Assembly (NCBI GenBank): GCA_029204225.1
Contig: CM055095.1
Coordinates: 52,177,836-52,241,835, forward strand
Origin: Diphasiastrum complanatum
Taxonomy: Eukaryota; Streptophyta; Lycopodiopsida; Lycopodiales; Lycopodiaceae
Length of the DNA: 64,000 nt
Reading direction: 5' to 3'
Part shown: positions 10,452-22,270 of the stretch, in pieces
How positions within the stretch are numbered: the first letter of the stretch is position 1
Layout of the letters: the number at the start of each line of letters is the position of its first letter
Notes under the pieces: generated by a model
Told to the model about the DNA's origin: nothing
The model's database searches: none
The model's input: the letters and a program-made list of their open reading frames with translations, nothing else
Translations under genes and position numbers: made by a program

Positions 10452-11960
10452 CAACCATCTTCATTATATTTCAGAGCATTCTACAATCGCCTTATTTCAT
10501 GCAATAGCCTCCTTTTGTCAAAGGGATTAATAAATTTGTTTATCAAAATGGGGAAAGGTTTGGAGTTGACAAATATTCTGGTGATGACTTACACATTTGG
10601 ATGTGCCACTCATGGTAGAGTTGCCACTTTCTTTCTTTTTTCCCAAAATGTGAAATATGTCTCAAGCCAAACTCTTAGTCTATCTAGAAATGTGATTTTC
10701 ATCTAAAAAACAAATTATCACCACATCACTAATTTGCTTGTCTTATTTGATAAAGGACTTTTGAAAAAAATTCATCCACGAGTTGATACCATGCTTCATA
10801 TGCAATATACATTTTTAAAAGGTCAACTTGATTTTCTTTTATAGTTTAAAATACCTCATCATATAGTAATTCTCTTAGCTCAGCCTACTAGAAAAAATAC
10901 CTTCATAGATAATCTCATTGAAGGTGTTAATATGCCTCTTGACTTTGAGGACAAGAATAATCAAAAGCACTTTGATTAAGTAGGTACTACACATATTGAA
11001 TTTGTTCCCAAAATACGGAGACCCAATTATTAAAAGAATGTTAAATATTTCAAATTTAGCAAAGCACTATTCAATATATTTCAATTTAATAATTTAGAAA
11101 GAAAGTGAAAAGATATCAATCATGATTCCCCTATTGTCAAGGAGTGTGATTTTCCTTTGAAAAATCCAAGTGAAAGCAGATAAATATTATTTGTTTGGAG
11201 ACTTGCCTAGTTATCTGATGGATTTAATCCCTTCCTAAATCAAATTTTGATCTAGATCCATTCACTCATTCTATTAAAATGCAGTTTGTCAAAACAATTA
11301 AGGGAAAATCCCTAGTTTGCAAACTAGGCACTGATCGACGTTCTCCTTGCAAAAATACAAAGAATTCAACACTGATCGGCATTCCCTGGCTGCCGAAAAA
11401 AGCCAATCAACATTTTTCCAAAGTGCTAAAAATGACAAAAGATATTAGACATAAAATATCATTGTGATCAATCAACCAAAATGGTGATTGGTGTGTGCCC
11501 ATATGACTTAGTTGAAATGGCAACACCAAAAAAAAAAGAGTTGATTGACATTTCTCATGGTGCCACTCAAATTGAAGAATGTCGTCACCTTCCTAGTCCA
11601 AATCCGGCTTGTTGGAGTTTAATATTACTCCTACTTACCTAAAAACTATCTTTTGAGTACTCCTGTACAATGTAAATACTCATTCTCTACCACAGTATGT
11701 AGAAATGAACTATTATTCGAGACAGTTTGCAATTTTACATGCATATCTGAACAATTTGTAGAAATACACGAATATTCAAAGTAGAGTAATGACATCGAAT
11801 CAACATGATCGTCACTATCAACATTGTCGTCACTTGGCACTGTCCACGATTAGCACTGTAGAACTATCGGCACTATCGACACTGTCGAACTATTGAATTT
11901 CAAACGATGCCACTTAGAATGGAGCTCTTCCTTCACCGAATTTGAAATAGACTATGTCAC
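10452..11960. other. AT-rich spacer, no gene recognised
   Basis: Only short frames. Imperfect reiterations of ACTATCG/CACTGTCGA-like words occur around 11.8-11.9 kb, and ACTGATCG recurs at 11.33 and 11.37 kb. Nothing supports a gene or a defined element. Confidence 0.4.
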
Positions 11961-12348
11961 TGTTAGAACATGCTACTATATACAATAACTACTCATTGTC
12001 ATGTCTGTACACTCTACAGTTTACACTAAACTGTTTAGTGTTATCTTGTAAACACTACATCATGCTTATCAACAAGAGCAGGTTAGACACGGTCTCCATA
12101 ATTTTGTATATATACACAATAAATCTAAATAAGAGCTACAAGAAGTAGAGTTCAAGTAAGAACTCAATTGTGTCAAGATATTTGACTCCTCAAAATTAGA
12201 TATCAAGAGAGAATGAGAGTAATCAACAAGATACAGAGATTGTTTCATTTAATTGCTGTATTACAACAGTTAAATTACATATTCTCTATTTTGATTTACA
12301 TGCATTAGCCTTGTTGAATGCTCTCTTATTCTTTTCTCTTTCTATATA
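11961..12348 (+). repeat. possible copia LTR upstream of the gag remnant
   Basis: It starts TGTTAGAACATGC, a common copia LTR opening, and is followed at 12349 by TGATATCATTGCTCC, a weak match to the tRNA-iMet primer site. The downstream copia gag on the same strand fits. No partner LTR is present and the 3' end is not a clean CA, so the limits are uncertain. Confidence 0.35.
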
Positions 12349-12658
12349 TGATATCATTGCTCCACTGATTGACGTAGAATATTTGATTTGAAGATAGCAC
12401 GACTGTCACAAAAATCTGATTTTTTGCTCTCTTCATGGTTGTCTAAGACACCTATATAGATATTCTACTAATCAGATAAATGATCTAAGTAATTGTTTGA
12501 ATTTTAGTAGTTCAATTCAATTTGTATAGTATTTCATTATTTTTTAATTAGTACGAGGGCTCAAACCCCGTTGTGCTATCAAGTCTGTCCCCAATAAGGT
12601 GATATACGAGCAGGTTCGAAGTATCAATAAATTTCACAACTATTATCATTATTTAATA

Positions 12659-13250
12659 ATGGAAGGTTCAACCACAGAGATCCGATTGATCAATAGGTTC
12701 AACAGTGATGACTTTCACATTTGGAAGTTCAAGATGAGGATGACAAAGCTTTAGCCATTGTATCTGAATCTAAAAGATTCACAAATAGCTCATGTAGTTA
12801 CTTGTTCCACTTCCAAAGAAGCATGGGACATTTTGATTGGTCTATATGAAACAACAGATGTCACAACTCGTCTCTTTTTGAGAAAGAGATTTCTATTGCT
12901 CAAGATGAGTGATGAAATTTTAGTCAATGATCATCTGAATGATTTCAAATAGCTACTTAATCAACTAGATATAGTAGGTTCACTAGTGTCGGATGGAGAT
13001 GCTAATGTGTCTCTTCTATCCAGTCTTTCTCCCTCTTGCAACAATTTAGTATTGCTCTTGAGCGATACTCCTGAGCTATCTCTCCAGAAGCTGACAACAA
13101 GTATATTACAAGAAGAAGTAAGAAGGAAGAGCTTATCATCTTCAAATAACAAGACAATTGCCTTGTATTTAAATAAGCAACAGTCTCAAAGAAAGAAGAA
13201 TCCAAAGGACAAGAAGACGAAAGTTGATCCATTACATTGGGAGAATTTCT
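12659..13250 (+). pseudogene. copia Gag remnant
   Basis: From the ATG at 12659 the frame shows FNSDDFHIWKFKMRM, a copia Gag N-terminus, then CSTSKEAWDILIGLYE and RLFLRKRFLLLKM, the UBN2-type core. TAG stops appear around 12752 and 12950. Around 13250 the similarity changes to a gypsy polyprotein, and no zinc knuckle is found. The tail is rich in Lys and Ser. Confidence 0.7.
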
Positions 13251-14773
13251 TAAGCCGGTGCCGAACGCAAAAGAAGTATTAGCAGAAAGATTGACTCAGA
13301 TGGAACCACCAGTCCGTCAGAAGCCACTTTTTTGTGCTGGGTTCGAAGAATCGAATGAAGTACTCAATGTGGGAGCAGCCTAGGAAAGTGAGCAGAAAAA
13401 CATCACACTACCAATACAACATAGACAATTTAGTAAAGAAGCAGCCGTGATCGATGGAGGTTCAGGAGTTAATTTGATTTCAACCAAGCTATGTGCAAAA
13501 TGGGGACATACCAAGCCTGCCACTTTTGCCATTAAGTTAGTTGACCAAACTGTCCAAGATGAATGGTTGAAGACGTATCTGTCAAAATAGCTGGTGTGTA
13601 GTTTGTCATTACTTTAGTAGTAATGGAATTCCTGACACACCAAATGTATATCGAGTTTTATTGGGACGTCCATGGTTATGAGTTGTGCAAGTAATTCATA
13701 ACTAGGGCGCCGACAAAATTACTTTTGAGAATCATGAGCTTGTAGTCAAAGTAGATCCAATCACTTGGACTCTCAAGCCAGTAGTCCAAAGAGGGGATGA
13801 TGATTCATCAACAATGGATCATACCTGTGATCGACAAGAGTCTAGGAGTTCATTATGACTCTCAAACCGACACTGTCAATTGGAATCAAGCTTTTGCAAC
13901 AGTGGATTGTACAACAAGCCATATGTGCCAACAAGATAATCAATCCGAATTGAGCGAAATTTTCTTACTTGATTGAACTTTGGACACGCTGATTACTTTT
14001 TCATTGAATATAATGAATCTAGCTTGGATATCAACTGAACCGATTCTAGATTCGATTGAAGATGATCTCATACATGTTAGCCATGCATTGACTTATGATG
14101 GAGAGGCAGAACTTACAGATGAACAGATTCTTAATCATATGGATCCTACAAAATATGGAGTTCAAGATATTCTAGATGAACCAACAATAAAACCGCCAAA
14201 AGTAGTTATATTGAAGGAAGGCAAAATGGCAAGACCTATGACAAAGAAACAAGCTAAGCAACACTATAATACGGTCCTGAAATGCAAAAAATCATTCAAA
14301 AAGTTGATTCTAAGAATGTACCACCTTTATTGGATAAAAAACAAAGGAAAGGTCAAAGATGATACTTCAATTCGGAATTCTCGCAAAAAATCACCATCAA
14401 GGAAGTCATCACCTTCAGAGACGAGCACATCTTCTAGAAGGTCATCGCCTCCATGATCGATTCTTGCCAAGAAAGCTAAATGGAGATCAAAGATCAACCC
14501 TTATGAGAAGGAACAATTAGAAGAAGTCCAACATGATATGCCTGAGCATTTCAAATGCTATACTTTGGATGATGTGGTGATTATGTTACCAAAAGCTCAT
14601 CGTGAACCTGAAGAGAAAGAACCGAAAACCAGGGAGGTTTATGATGGACCAATGAATCTTGCTGAAACAGGAGAGCCAAAAAAGATTGTTTAAGTTGGAG
14701 CGCAACTTACTCTTGAACAATTTCAAGCGTTAAGGAAGTTATTGATCAAATATCAAGACTGTTTTGCTTGGAC
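13251..14773 (+). pseudogene. gypsy protease and start of RT (interrupted)
   Basis: After the copia gag the plus strand reads as a Ty3/gypsy polyprotein of the plant Tat/Athila-like type: an aspartic protease motif VIDGGSGVNLIS near 13450, a YRVLLGRPWL-like segment near 13660, and, just before the end, LTLEQFQALRKLLIKYQDCFAW, the lead-in to reverse transcriptase. Many stops interrupt it. The frame is cut at 14773 by the LTR of another gypsy element, and the rest of RT is not found on the other side. Confidence 0.6.
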
Positions 14774-15766
14774 TGTGGTAGCCTAGTCGTTATAGATTTT
14801 CACAAAATCAATGAATTAAGTAGTATAAAAGGTTTGATCGTTCCCCAAGAGAGTGAAAAATCTCTTCTTTTGTATGATAAAAGTGTATGTAAGAAAGTGA
14901 ATGAAACGTGATGTGTAATATTCACAATGAATACTACAATGACAAATCTGGTTATTCAAAGATAATTGGTGTCCAGTAACACCAATGATGAAACGATTTG
15001 GTCAAGGTCTGTGATATAAAATGATACTTTATCTTCCAGGCTCTTAGGATAATAGTAAGCAATCAAATCAGACAATGACTAGCAAATAGATTCATCAAAC
15101 AGAATCAGAAACACAAAGAATTAGTTCTTATCACATGAAGCAAACAGAACAGAACATCAATCAAGTTCGTTATATGAACACATAGCTCATTCAGAATTGA
15201 AAGAAGTGCTGCTTATGGTTATGCTTAACAGCTTTGGCTTATATCCTGCACACATTAGTTAGAATTGTGGCTCTCTGGTGACGCTTGAAAATCCAAGTTA
15301 GATTAATTGAAATTCAGTAAAAGATGAAAGGTGTGTAGCGCAGACAGACAAGTATCACAATCGGTTACAGTTCATCTCAGAGTGTATTCGCTCAATTGAT
15401 AAGAAGTAATGTTGTAAGAGATGGCAGAGGAAAAGAATGCTCAAGCTTATAGAAACAAGCTCTCTTCTCTCTATTGATACTGAAATCTGTGCGTTATGTA
15501 CAAAGGCACGGAGTGTCGCCCTTATAGGAACGAACACCGGCCTGAGCTTCGCTCTCCAATCATTAGGGTATCGATTGGGAATGGCTACATAACTCTTCAG
15601 AGTGTCACTCTATAACGTTGTGCACTCTTAATTACAATGTATTTACAAGATGCAAATAGGCCTTTACATAAATTTAGGCTCTATAGCATTTTTACATGTA
15701 CAAAAATTCAAAATTTTACATCATATAACAATTTCATAGGATAATGTGGAATCATAGGCCTCCACA
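14774..15766 (-). repeat. 3' LTR of a gypsy element (B)
   Basis: On the minus strand a 993-bp unit begins TGTGGAGGCC at 15766 and ends GGCTACCACA at 14774, with short inverted ends TGTGG/CCACA. A polypurine tract precedes it. Its outer edge lies inside the RT coding sequence of a plus-strand gypsy remnant, so B inserted into that older element. The 5' LTR is not present. Confidence 0.65.
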
Positions 15767-15779
15767 TATCCCCTTTCTC
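15767..15779 (-). promoter_or_regulatory. polypurine tract of gypsy element B
   Basis: Minus-strand GAGAAAGGGGATA immediately before TGTGG of the LTR. Confidence 0.65.
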
Positions 15780-17043
15780 AATTGTGCAACGGCTCACAAA
15801 CATTGTCTTCAAATTTTTCTTTGTCTTTTTCGGCCGGTTGATTTCTTGAAGAAAATAGCTTTCGCTCTGGCCTCTGCTTCTTCATTGACCTGTTCCACTA
15901 TTTTTTCTTTGTGTGGCAAGAAAGTAATTATTCATTTGCATGTAATCTTCTTGCAGTGACAGGCTAGGGTATCCATCCATTCCTTGATTTTTGAGTGGAC
16001 TAAGTGTTGTGGTAATCAGAGTGTTATTTACAAGATGGTCATACCATTTCAGCAGAAGGGATGGTTAGGGATAGGGCTGCAAATGTATAATTTGGAAATT
16101 CTTCTTTTATATACAATTTTTGAGTGGATAGTAGGGCATAAGAGATAAGAGAAGCGATATTTACATAACTGTATGTGTAATATGATCGGGTGATAGGATT
16201 TATGGATCTAAGCAGGTTATGCTCCTTTATTTCTTTCAGATATTGAGAGTAATTTACCTTCCAATCTGTATAGAGTCCATAAGTTAGGGAAAAAATGATG
16301 GCTGGCATATCTGTGGGAAATGAATAAAGAACTAGGAACAAGCTCATGAACATCAAAATTGTTTATCATTTCCAATTTATCCACATACTTGTCCAGAGTA
16401 GGGAAAACTGTGTTTTCAAATGTTTTCAAATATTCAAGGATGTACATATCCAAACATCTTCTAACAACATGGATGTAGTTTACTAGCACATTGAACTTAT
16501 TTTTAACAATGGCTAAGGCCAAGACACCTTTTTGGTATATTGTTAGTTTGGCTCAAATTTTTCTTAAGATTGGTGAAAGTCCAGAGACTTTCCCATTGCT
16601 CTTGGGTATAACAAAAAAGTTTTGGCAAAAAGAGGTAATCCATTCTCCATTGGAGTTTTGGACTAAACAGAGGGGGTAAAAAGGTGGTTAGTTCTTGCTG
16701 AAATGTAGCAAATTTTGATTTCAGTAGTGAGTAGACTGCTTATTTTTCCTCTGTACACTGCCACTTGGTGAAGCTTTGCTCTACTGTGGAATCATTAATA
16801 AGGTCGGTGGTTCTTCTACAATAGCTTCGACAATTAATTTCAGCTTCTCAACATCCTCGACATCAGTCTAGACTGCTTGATCTCTATGGATTTGCTTGAA
16901 AACTGCATCAATCTAGATGGTCTTTTCTGATATATCATGGAATAGCACATCCATTTGCATCGACTGGTCTTGGTGTTGGACAGGTTTTTCTTCAGGAATC
17001 TGGATTTAGCGTGAATAAGATTTGGCCTCTTCCAGCTCTTCCT
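15780..17043 (-). other. 3' part of element B between the extra ORF and the LTR
   Basis: Continuation of the region behind the extra ORF. Short broken minus-strand frames are present, including one ending near the polypurine tract that is rich in Glu, Ala and Lys (VNEEAEARAKAIFFKKST). It may be the decayed C-terminal end of the extra ORF. Confidence 0.4.
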
Positions 17044-18230
17044 TCAATTTTTCGTAGGCAGCCATCTGTGGTTGGAGATACTATACTGGAAGATCTGAAT
17101 AATTCTCTCTTGGATACCTTTCCAAGCTATTGGTTCAATTCTATATTTGTCGTGAGACACACATGCTCCAAGAATTACTTCGGCGCTTATTCGCCATAAG
17201 ATTGCTTCCTCAGTCTGTCTCTTATAGATTTTGTTGTCTTTGTGTAGCATGTCTATAGAATTCTGTAGTTGGAAAACAGAGTCCTACAACTGCTTCTGGT
17301 TTGCTTCATCGCTATCCTTGTCGGCAATGGCTTCACTGAATTTGTCGTTCAGCTCCTTGTTGGTGCTTCACAGAGTAGTCTGCGCGTGTCTTTTTTCTTG
17401 TAGAGAAGCCTATAGGGTCTAGATCTGCTGCTTGAGTAATGTATTTTCGTTTTCAAAATTGTTCGATTGTTCCTGCATTGCCTCAAGTGCTTCCAAGGTA
17501 GCATCAGACCTACCTTGAGCTTCTTCTAAGACTGTGTTTATAAATTTGTTACTTGCTGCACTGGAGCTACCCTGATATCCTCCTGCACACAGTCAAGAAT
17601 TTAGCATGCATACATAAAATTCCAAACTGTAATCCGAGCCTTGAATACTATTGATCTTTTACCAATTTACAGAATTGCTTGAAAGCAATATGTTCAAATG
17701 CAATATGCTCGCCATCTAAGGCTCTCAGTAGATATCCCGTGTTTTTATTGAAAATGGTATATTCTTGCTCGGATAAGAAGATTGAAGCAAGAGCGAAGCG
17801 AACAAAACTCTTAAGATTTGGGTCTCTAATATAAGACAACTTATATCCCCTCTTCTCAAGATATGCCTCCTCTTGAAAAGCTCCGCTTCTAGTAATGTAG
17901 TCGGGCTTTGTGACTAGAATTGTGTCATCAATAGGCAATCCTAATGTACGACAACACATACTTTCAGAAATAACAATCTCTTGATTGCGGACGATACTAC
18001 AAACATGTCCATCATTAGTTTCATCAATGTTTTGGATAAATTCATGACAAAGATCTGTTAGAATGACTGAAGGATCAAATTGAAATAATCCATCAATCCG
18101 AGCTCTAGCAACAAAGGGTTGTAAAACTGGTAGCACTAGTTTAGGATGCGATTTGAAAACAATAGCTATGGCAGTAGTATTAGCGAACTAGCGATGGCGG
18201 AAAAGAGCTTGATCGAAAAAATCGCAAAAA
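17044..18230 (-). pseudogene. extra ORF of gypsy element B (globular part plus coiled coil)
   Basis: Between integrase and the 3' LTR a long coding-like frame reads on the minus strand. The N-terminal part (about 18230-17648) is compact and mixed in composition, with VLPVLQPFVARARIDGLFQF and SMCCRTLGLPIDD. After a break comes a Gln/Glu/Lys-rich stretch (about 17580-17240) with the look of a coiled coil, such as ALEAMQEQSNNFENENTLLK. Several in-frame stops are TAG where CAG would fit. Additional ORFs in this position are known in plant gypsy lineages, for example env-like frames of Athila. I see no signal peptide or transmembrane segment and cannot name the family. Confidence 0.5.
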
Positions 18231-18968
18231 CAGAAAGCAAAGAGTGATGGGAAAGAAGAAAAAACAAAAGTGTTTGAGGTGTTCGGTGTATTGATGGTAT
18301 ATCGGCGGATTAGACTGATACTTAATGAAAGTGTGTCCTCATTTTGAATGTACAGCCTCAAGAATAAAGTATCTAATTCTTAAAGAAAATAAAACAATAA
18401 AATAAATAAATAAATAAAAAGAATAAAATACACAAATGCTTCGCTCAGTTCGCAAAAGTTCAGCTCGGTATTCATGAGTATTGAACTGCGAAAATAAATA
18501 GTATACACAATCCGTGAAACAATGTATATGATATTGACGGCGAAGACTGTTGTTTTTTTTCTCTTGATATATATGAGCGAAATTTGCGAAGGCTAAAGTC
18601 AGCATTTTCGCAAAAATAAAAATGGCAAATATGAATGGCAAATGAATTCAAACAAGTCAAGTGCCAAAAGAAATCTCAAAAAATGCGAAGGTTCAAGTGT
18701 CGATAATTTTCGCTTTTCCAAAATAATGGATTTACTAACATAACAAATTCCAAAATAGTGTTGCAATTTCCGCAAAAAATGTAGTGAAAATTATTAATGT
18801 AGCCAAAATGTTGAGTTTTTTGCAAAATTTTTGAAGGCAAAGGATTGAACAAAAGTGTCGAATTTTTCACAATTTAAAAATTGGAAATAACAAGCTGGAT
18901 GAAATCTGAACTGTGTCGCAAATTTCGTATTTTTTGCAAAAACTGAACTTCATCATAATCATCGAGAA
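18231..18968 (-). other. non-coding spacer between integrase and the extra ORF in element B
   Basis: About 740 bp of AT-rich sequence without a conserved frame. A spacer or a subgenomic promoter or splice region for the extra ORF would lie here; no specific site is visible. Confidence 0.4.
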
Positions 18969-20058
18969 TTAGTCATAATAGCGCTTCACTCTTGATCCAT
19001 TTACTCGAGTATCAAGTAAATGTCCTTCGAGATCGGCGAATTGTAATGATCCATTGTTAAAGACTTCAACGACCTTATAAGGTCCCATCCATCTTGTGTG
19101 CAGCTTCCCAGAAAACAACATGTGTCTGTTGTCATACAGAAGCACGTAGTCTCCTCGTTTTATTTTTATCTTTTTAATAGATTGATTGAAAATTTCTTTT
19201 CTTTTATTATGAACTTGTTCAGTATCAATTAATGAAAGATGACGATCCTCCTCCAGTTGCGTCAAAGCTATCATCCGCTCCCGGAGACTATCGTGTTCAT
19301 CTATTCGTTCTTCATTGCTAATGGGGAATGCTGGAACTTCAAATTCTATTGGTAATATGGGATGCATTCCATACACAAGATAATATGGAGTCTGTCTAGT
19401 TGTGATCTTTTCGACAGTTCTATATGCCCATAAAACAGATGGTAACTTCTGATCCCAATCAAAAGAATGTGTTTCTGTCACTTTATTCAAAATTTTGCAT
19501 AAAATTATGATTTGCTCGCTCAGTAAGTCCATTTGCTTTAGAATTATATGGAGTGGTTTGACGATGTGTGATGGAAAAATATGATAACATAGCCTCAATG
19601 GTCTGGTTAAGAAAGTGGGTTCCCCTGCCACTAACGAGTTCTAAGGGACATCCATAACGTGTGATAATGTTTTGGAATAAAAACTTTGCTACAGTCTTAG
19701 TATCGTTTTTAACTGTGTCTTCGACCTCTACCATTTTGGTAGCATAGTCCATTGCAACAAGAATGTAACGTCGACGAGTTTTACGAGTGGTCGGTTTGAT
19801 AGGCCCTACAAAATCTATTTTCCACTTCTGAAAAGGTGCTAAGGGAATAATCTTGTAAGTGGCCAATGTGTCGCAAAGCTAGATTTCTCCATCCTCTGGC
19901 ATGCATCACATTTTTGAATGAACGGTTTGACATCTCTATAGACGGTAGGCCACCAATACTTAGCGTTAAGGATCTTTCTTGCAGTATTTTTAAGAGCATA
20001 GTGTCCCCCCAAATCTTCTTCATGAAGCACAACTTAGAATTTGCTTTGCACAGGAACA
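18969..20058 (-). pseudogene. gypsy integrase of element B, 5'-truncated and catalytically mutated
   Basis: The HHCC zinc domain is visible (LHEEDLGGHYALKN ... KCDACQRM, about 20030-19900), then the core with WKIDFVGPI (first Asp) and NGLTERANH (Glu). The second catalytic Asp of the LVSDRGTHF-type motif is Gly here (GGC codon at 19627-19629). A frame change near 19490 precedes the C-terminal part (WDQKLPSVLWAYRT ... GDYVLLYDNRH ... GPYKVVEVFNNGSLQFADLEG ... VNGSRVKRYYD), which ends at about 18975. Everything upstream (gag, protease, RT) is missing: similarity stops at about 20058, where element C begins. Confidence 0.85.
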
Positions 20059-20369
20059 CAGATCATGCTACACAGTAACACAGATAGAAAATCACTCTCC
20101 TCAGCAAGCTCACATAGCAACTGTATTTCTCAAAATGAAATTACATTGTACATATAGTTGTTCACTCAGGCAACCCATGCATGACCCAGGTTGCCGTTGG
20201 CGGGACGCGTGTCCCATCCACTTGCCTCGTGGCGAGGCCAACTGATCCTTATCCACTGATAGGACCCACAGTACAGTAACACAGTGATTCTAACTTTAAT
20301 TCAAACTCTCTCCCTTAAAGTAGAGTCACTTTTTATACAGTCATATACATAGCTTTAAAGTTAACAAAC
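20059..20369 (-). repeat. possible short LTR or 3' end of the copia remnant C
   Basis: The stretch separates truncated integrase from copia RNase H. A 12-bp word ACAGTAACACAG occurs at 20072-20083 and 20273-20284, and a purine run (minus strand AAGGGAGAGAG, near 20310) could be a polypurine tract. No second copy exists to confirm an LTR. Confidence 0.3.
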
Positions 20370-22004
20370 TTTAAATACAAAAAGTTTTGATCTAAACTTA
20401 TCAAACTTCTCTCCAGTAAGTGGCTTAGTGAAAATATCAGCTAGTTGTTCTTCTGTGCTATAATGAACAACATGAATTTCACGACTCAACAACCTCTCAC
20501 GTATGAAGTGATATTGAATCTCAATGTGTTTAGTTCTCACATGGAACACTGGATTCTTTGCTAGCTGAATGCCACTCTGACTGTCGCTATGTAAAGTCGT
20601 GGGATTTTTCTGCTTCATGCCAATTTCTTCCAAGATTTGTCTCAACCATATATGCCTTATACTCTGCTTCTGTGGTGGAAAGAGCAATTGTACTTTGCTT
20701 CTTACTAGACCAGAAAAAGCAATTACCACAAAACTGAAATATATATCATGTGGTGGATCTACGATCATCATAGTCACCTCCCCAGTCCGCATCCACATAG
20801 CCACACAACTCAGGTAAACCATCATGCTTCCTGTAAATCAAGCCATACTCTGAAGTACCTTTCACATAACGCAAAATGCGTTCAGCTGCTTTCCAATGCA
20901 TTTCTGTAGGTGCTGCCATAAACTGACTTACAATGCCAACAACATAGCATATATTTGGTCTAGTTGTGGTAAGGTAAATCAAGCTCCCTACTAACTGTCT
21001 ATATAGCGTAGCATCAAATGACTGTGATTCATCAAGCTTAGAAAGCTTTTTACCTGGTTCAATAGGAGTGTTTACTGGTTTGCAATCCTGCAACCTAAAC
21101 CTGTGTAGTAACTCTTTGACATACTTCACCTGTGGTAAACCCACTTCATGTCCTTTTTGCCACACTTCTACTCCAAGGCAATAATGCATCAGGCTGAGAT
21201 CCATCATCTCAAATTGTTCCATGAGGTCTTTCTTGATCATGTCTATCATCTCTTGATTATTTCCCGAAATAATCAAGTCATCAACATAAAGACCAATCAA
21301 AACAACCATACCATCAAAGCATAAGACATATAGATTTGGATCAGAATGTGTTCTCACCATCCCCTTTGAACGAAAGTAGGCATCAATCATGCTATACCAC
21401 GCACGTGGTGCTTGTTTAAGACCATAAAGCGCTTTCTTCAAACGACATACTTTATTTTCCTGTCCTTTCATTACAAAGCCTTCAGGTTGATCCATGAACA
21501 CTTCTTCTTCTAACTCACCATTTAGAAAAGCAGATTTCACATCCATCTGATGCAAAGGCCAACCAAAATGTGAAGCTAAAGCAATAAGCAGACATAGAGT
21601 ATTCCACTTACACACCGACACAAAGGTCTCCTCATAGTCAATGCCTTTATTTTGTGCGTACCCTTTGATTACCAATCTTGCTTTGTGCTTTGCTATGCTT
21701 CCATCTGCATGGTACTTAGTTCTGTATACCCATTTGTAACCAATGGGTTTCTTGCCAACTAGTGGTTCTACTAAGTCCCATGTGCTATGCTTAGCAATTG
21801 ACTCCATCTCCTCTCCCATGGCCTTGATCCAAATGTCATCATCCTTCGCTTCACCATAAGTCGAAGGTTCTTTGCTTTGAATAATGCTGGATAACAGAGC
21901 ATAATTTGCTTCATACCTTTCAGGTAGTATCTTCTCTCTTGTTGATCTTCGTAGAGGAAAGGGTCTTCCAAACTTTCGCGGTTTGAACCGTGTGGGCTCG
22001 CTTA
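20370..22004 (-). pseudogene. copia reverse transcriptase and RNase H
   Basis: A good copia polymerase: STWDLVEP, KWVYRTKYHADGSIAKHKAR, MDVKSAFLNGELEEEV (first catalytic Asp), LKKALYGLKQAPRAWY, LYVDDLIISG (YVDD box), LGVEVWQ and RQLVGSLIYLTTTRP, then RNase H with DADWGGDYDDRRS and, in another frame, SDSQSGIQLAKN and QLADIFTKPLTGEKF. A frame change near 20770 splits RNase H. Apart from that RT is open for about 400 codons and its catalytic Asp residues are present. Instead of copia integrase upstream, a gypsy gag fragment follows at about 22005, in a different frame. Confidence 0.9.
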
Positions 22005-22270
22005 ACATCCTCCCAATTTGTACGCTCAATTTTGTCTTGGTTATGGTACCAATCTTGTGCTGCGTTTGTTAAGACCATAGGAAACAGCTTAAGTTTATCT
22101 TGAGGATAAATCTCACCATAGACTTCACAAGATTAAGCATAGTTCTGAAGAAATCTAACTCGATCTATTAATCCATTATATCTGGGTAGATCCAAACGGG
22201 GTGCTCTTCTAACAATAATTGGATTGACTTCCTGTGGAGCACCTCCAGGAGCAGCTCCAGGGGCAACCAT
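22005..22270 (-). pseudogene. gypsy Gag N-terminus fused to copia RT
   Basis: From an ATG at 22270 the minus strand encodes a Gly/Ala/Pro-rich start, then LDLPRYNGLIDRVRFLQNYA and DKLKLFPMVLTNAAQDWYHN, typical of the retrotransposon gag domain of plant gypsy elements. One TAA interrupts it. After about 85 codons it stops abruptly and copia RT begins, in another frame. Confidence 0.75.
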
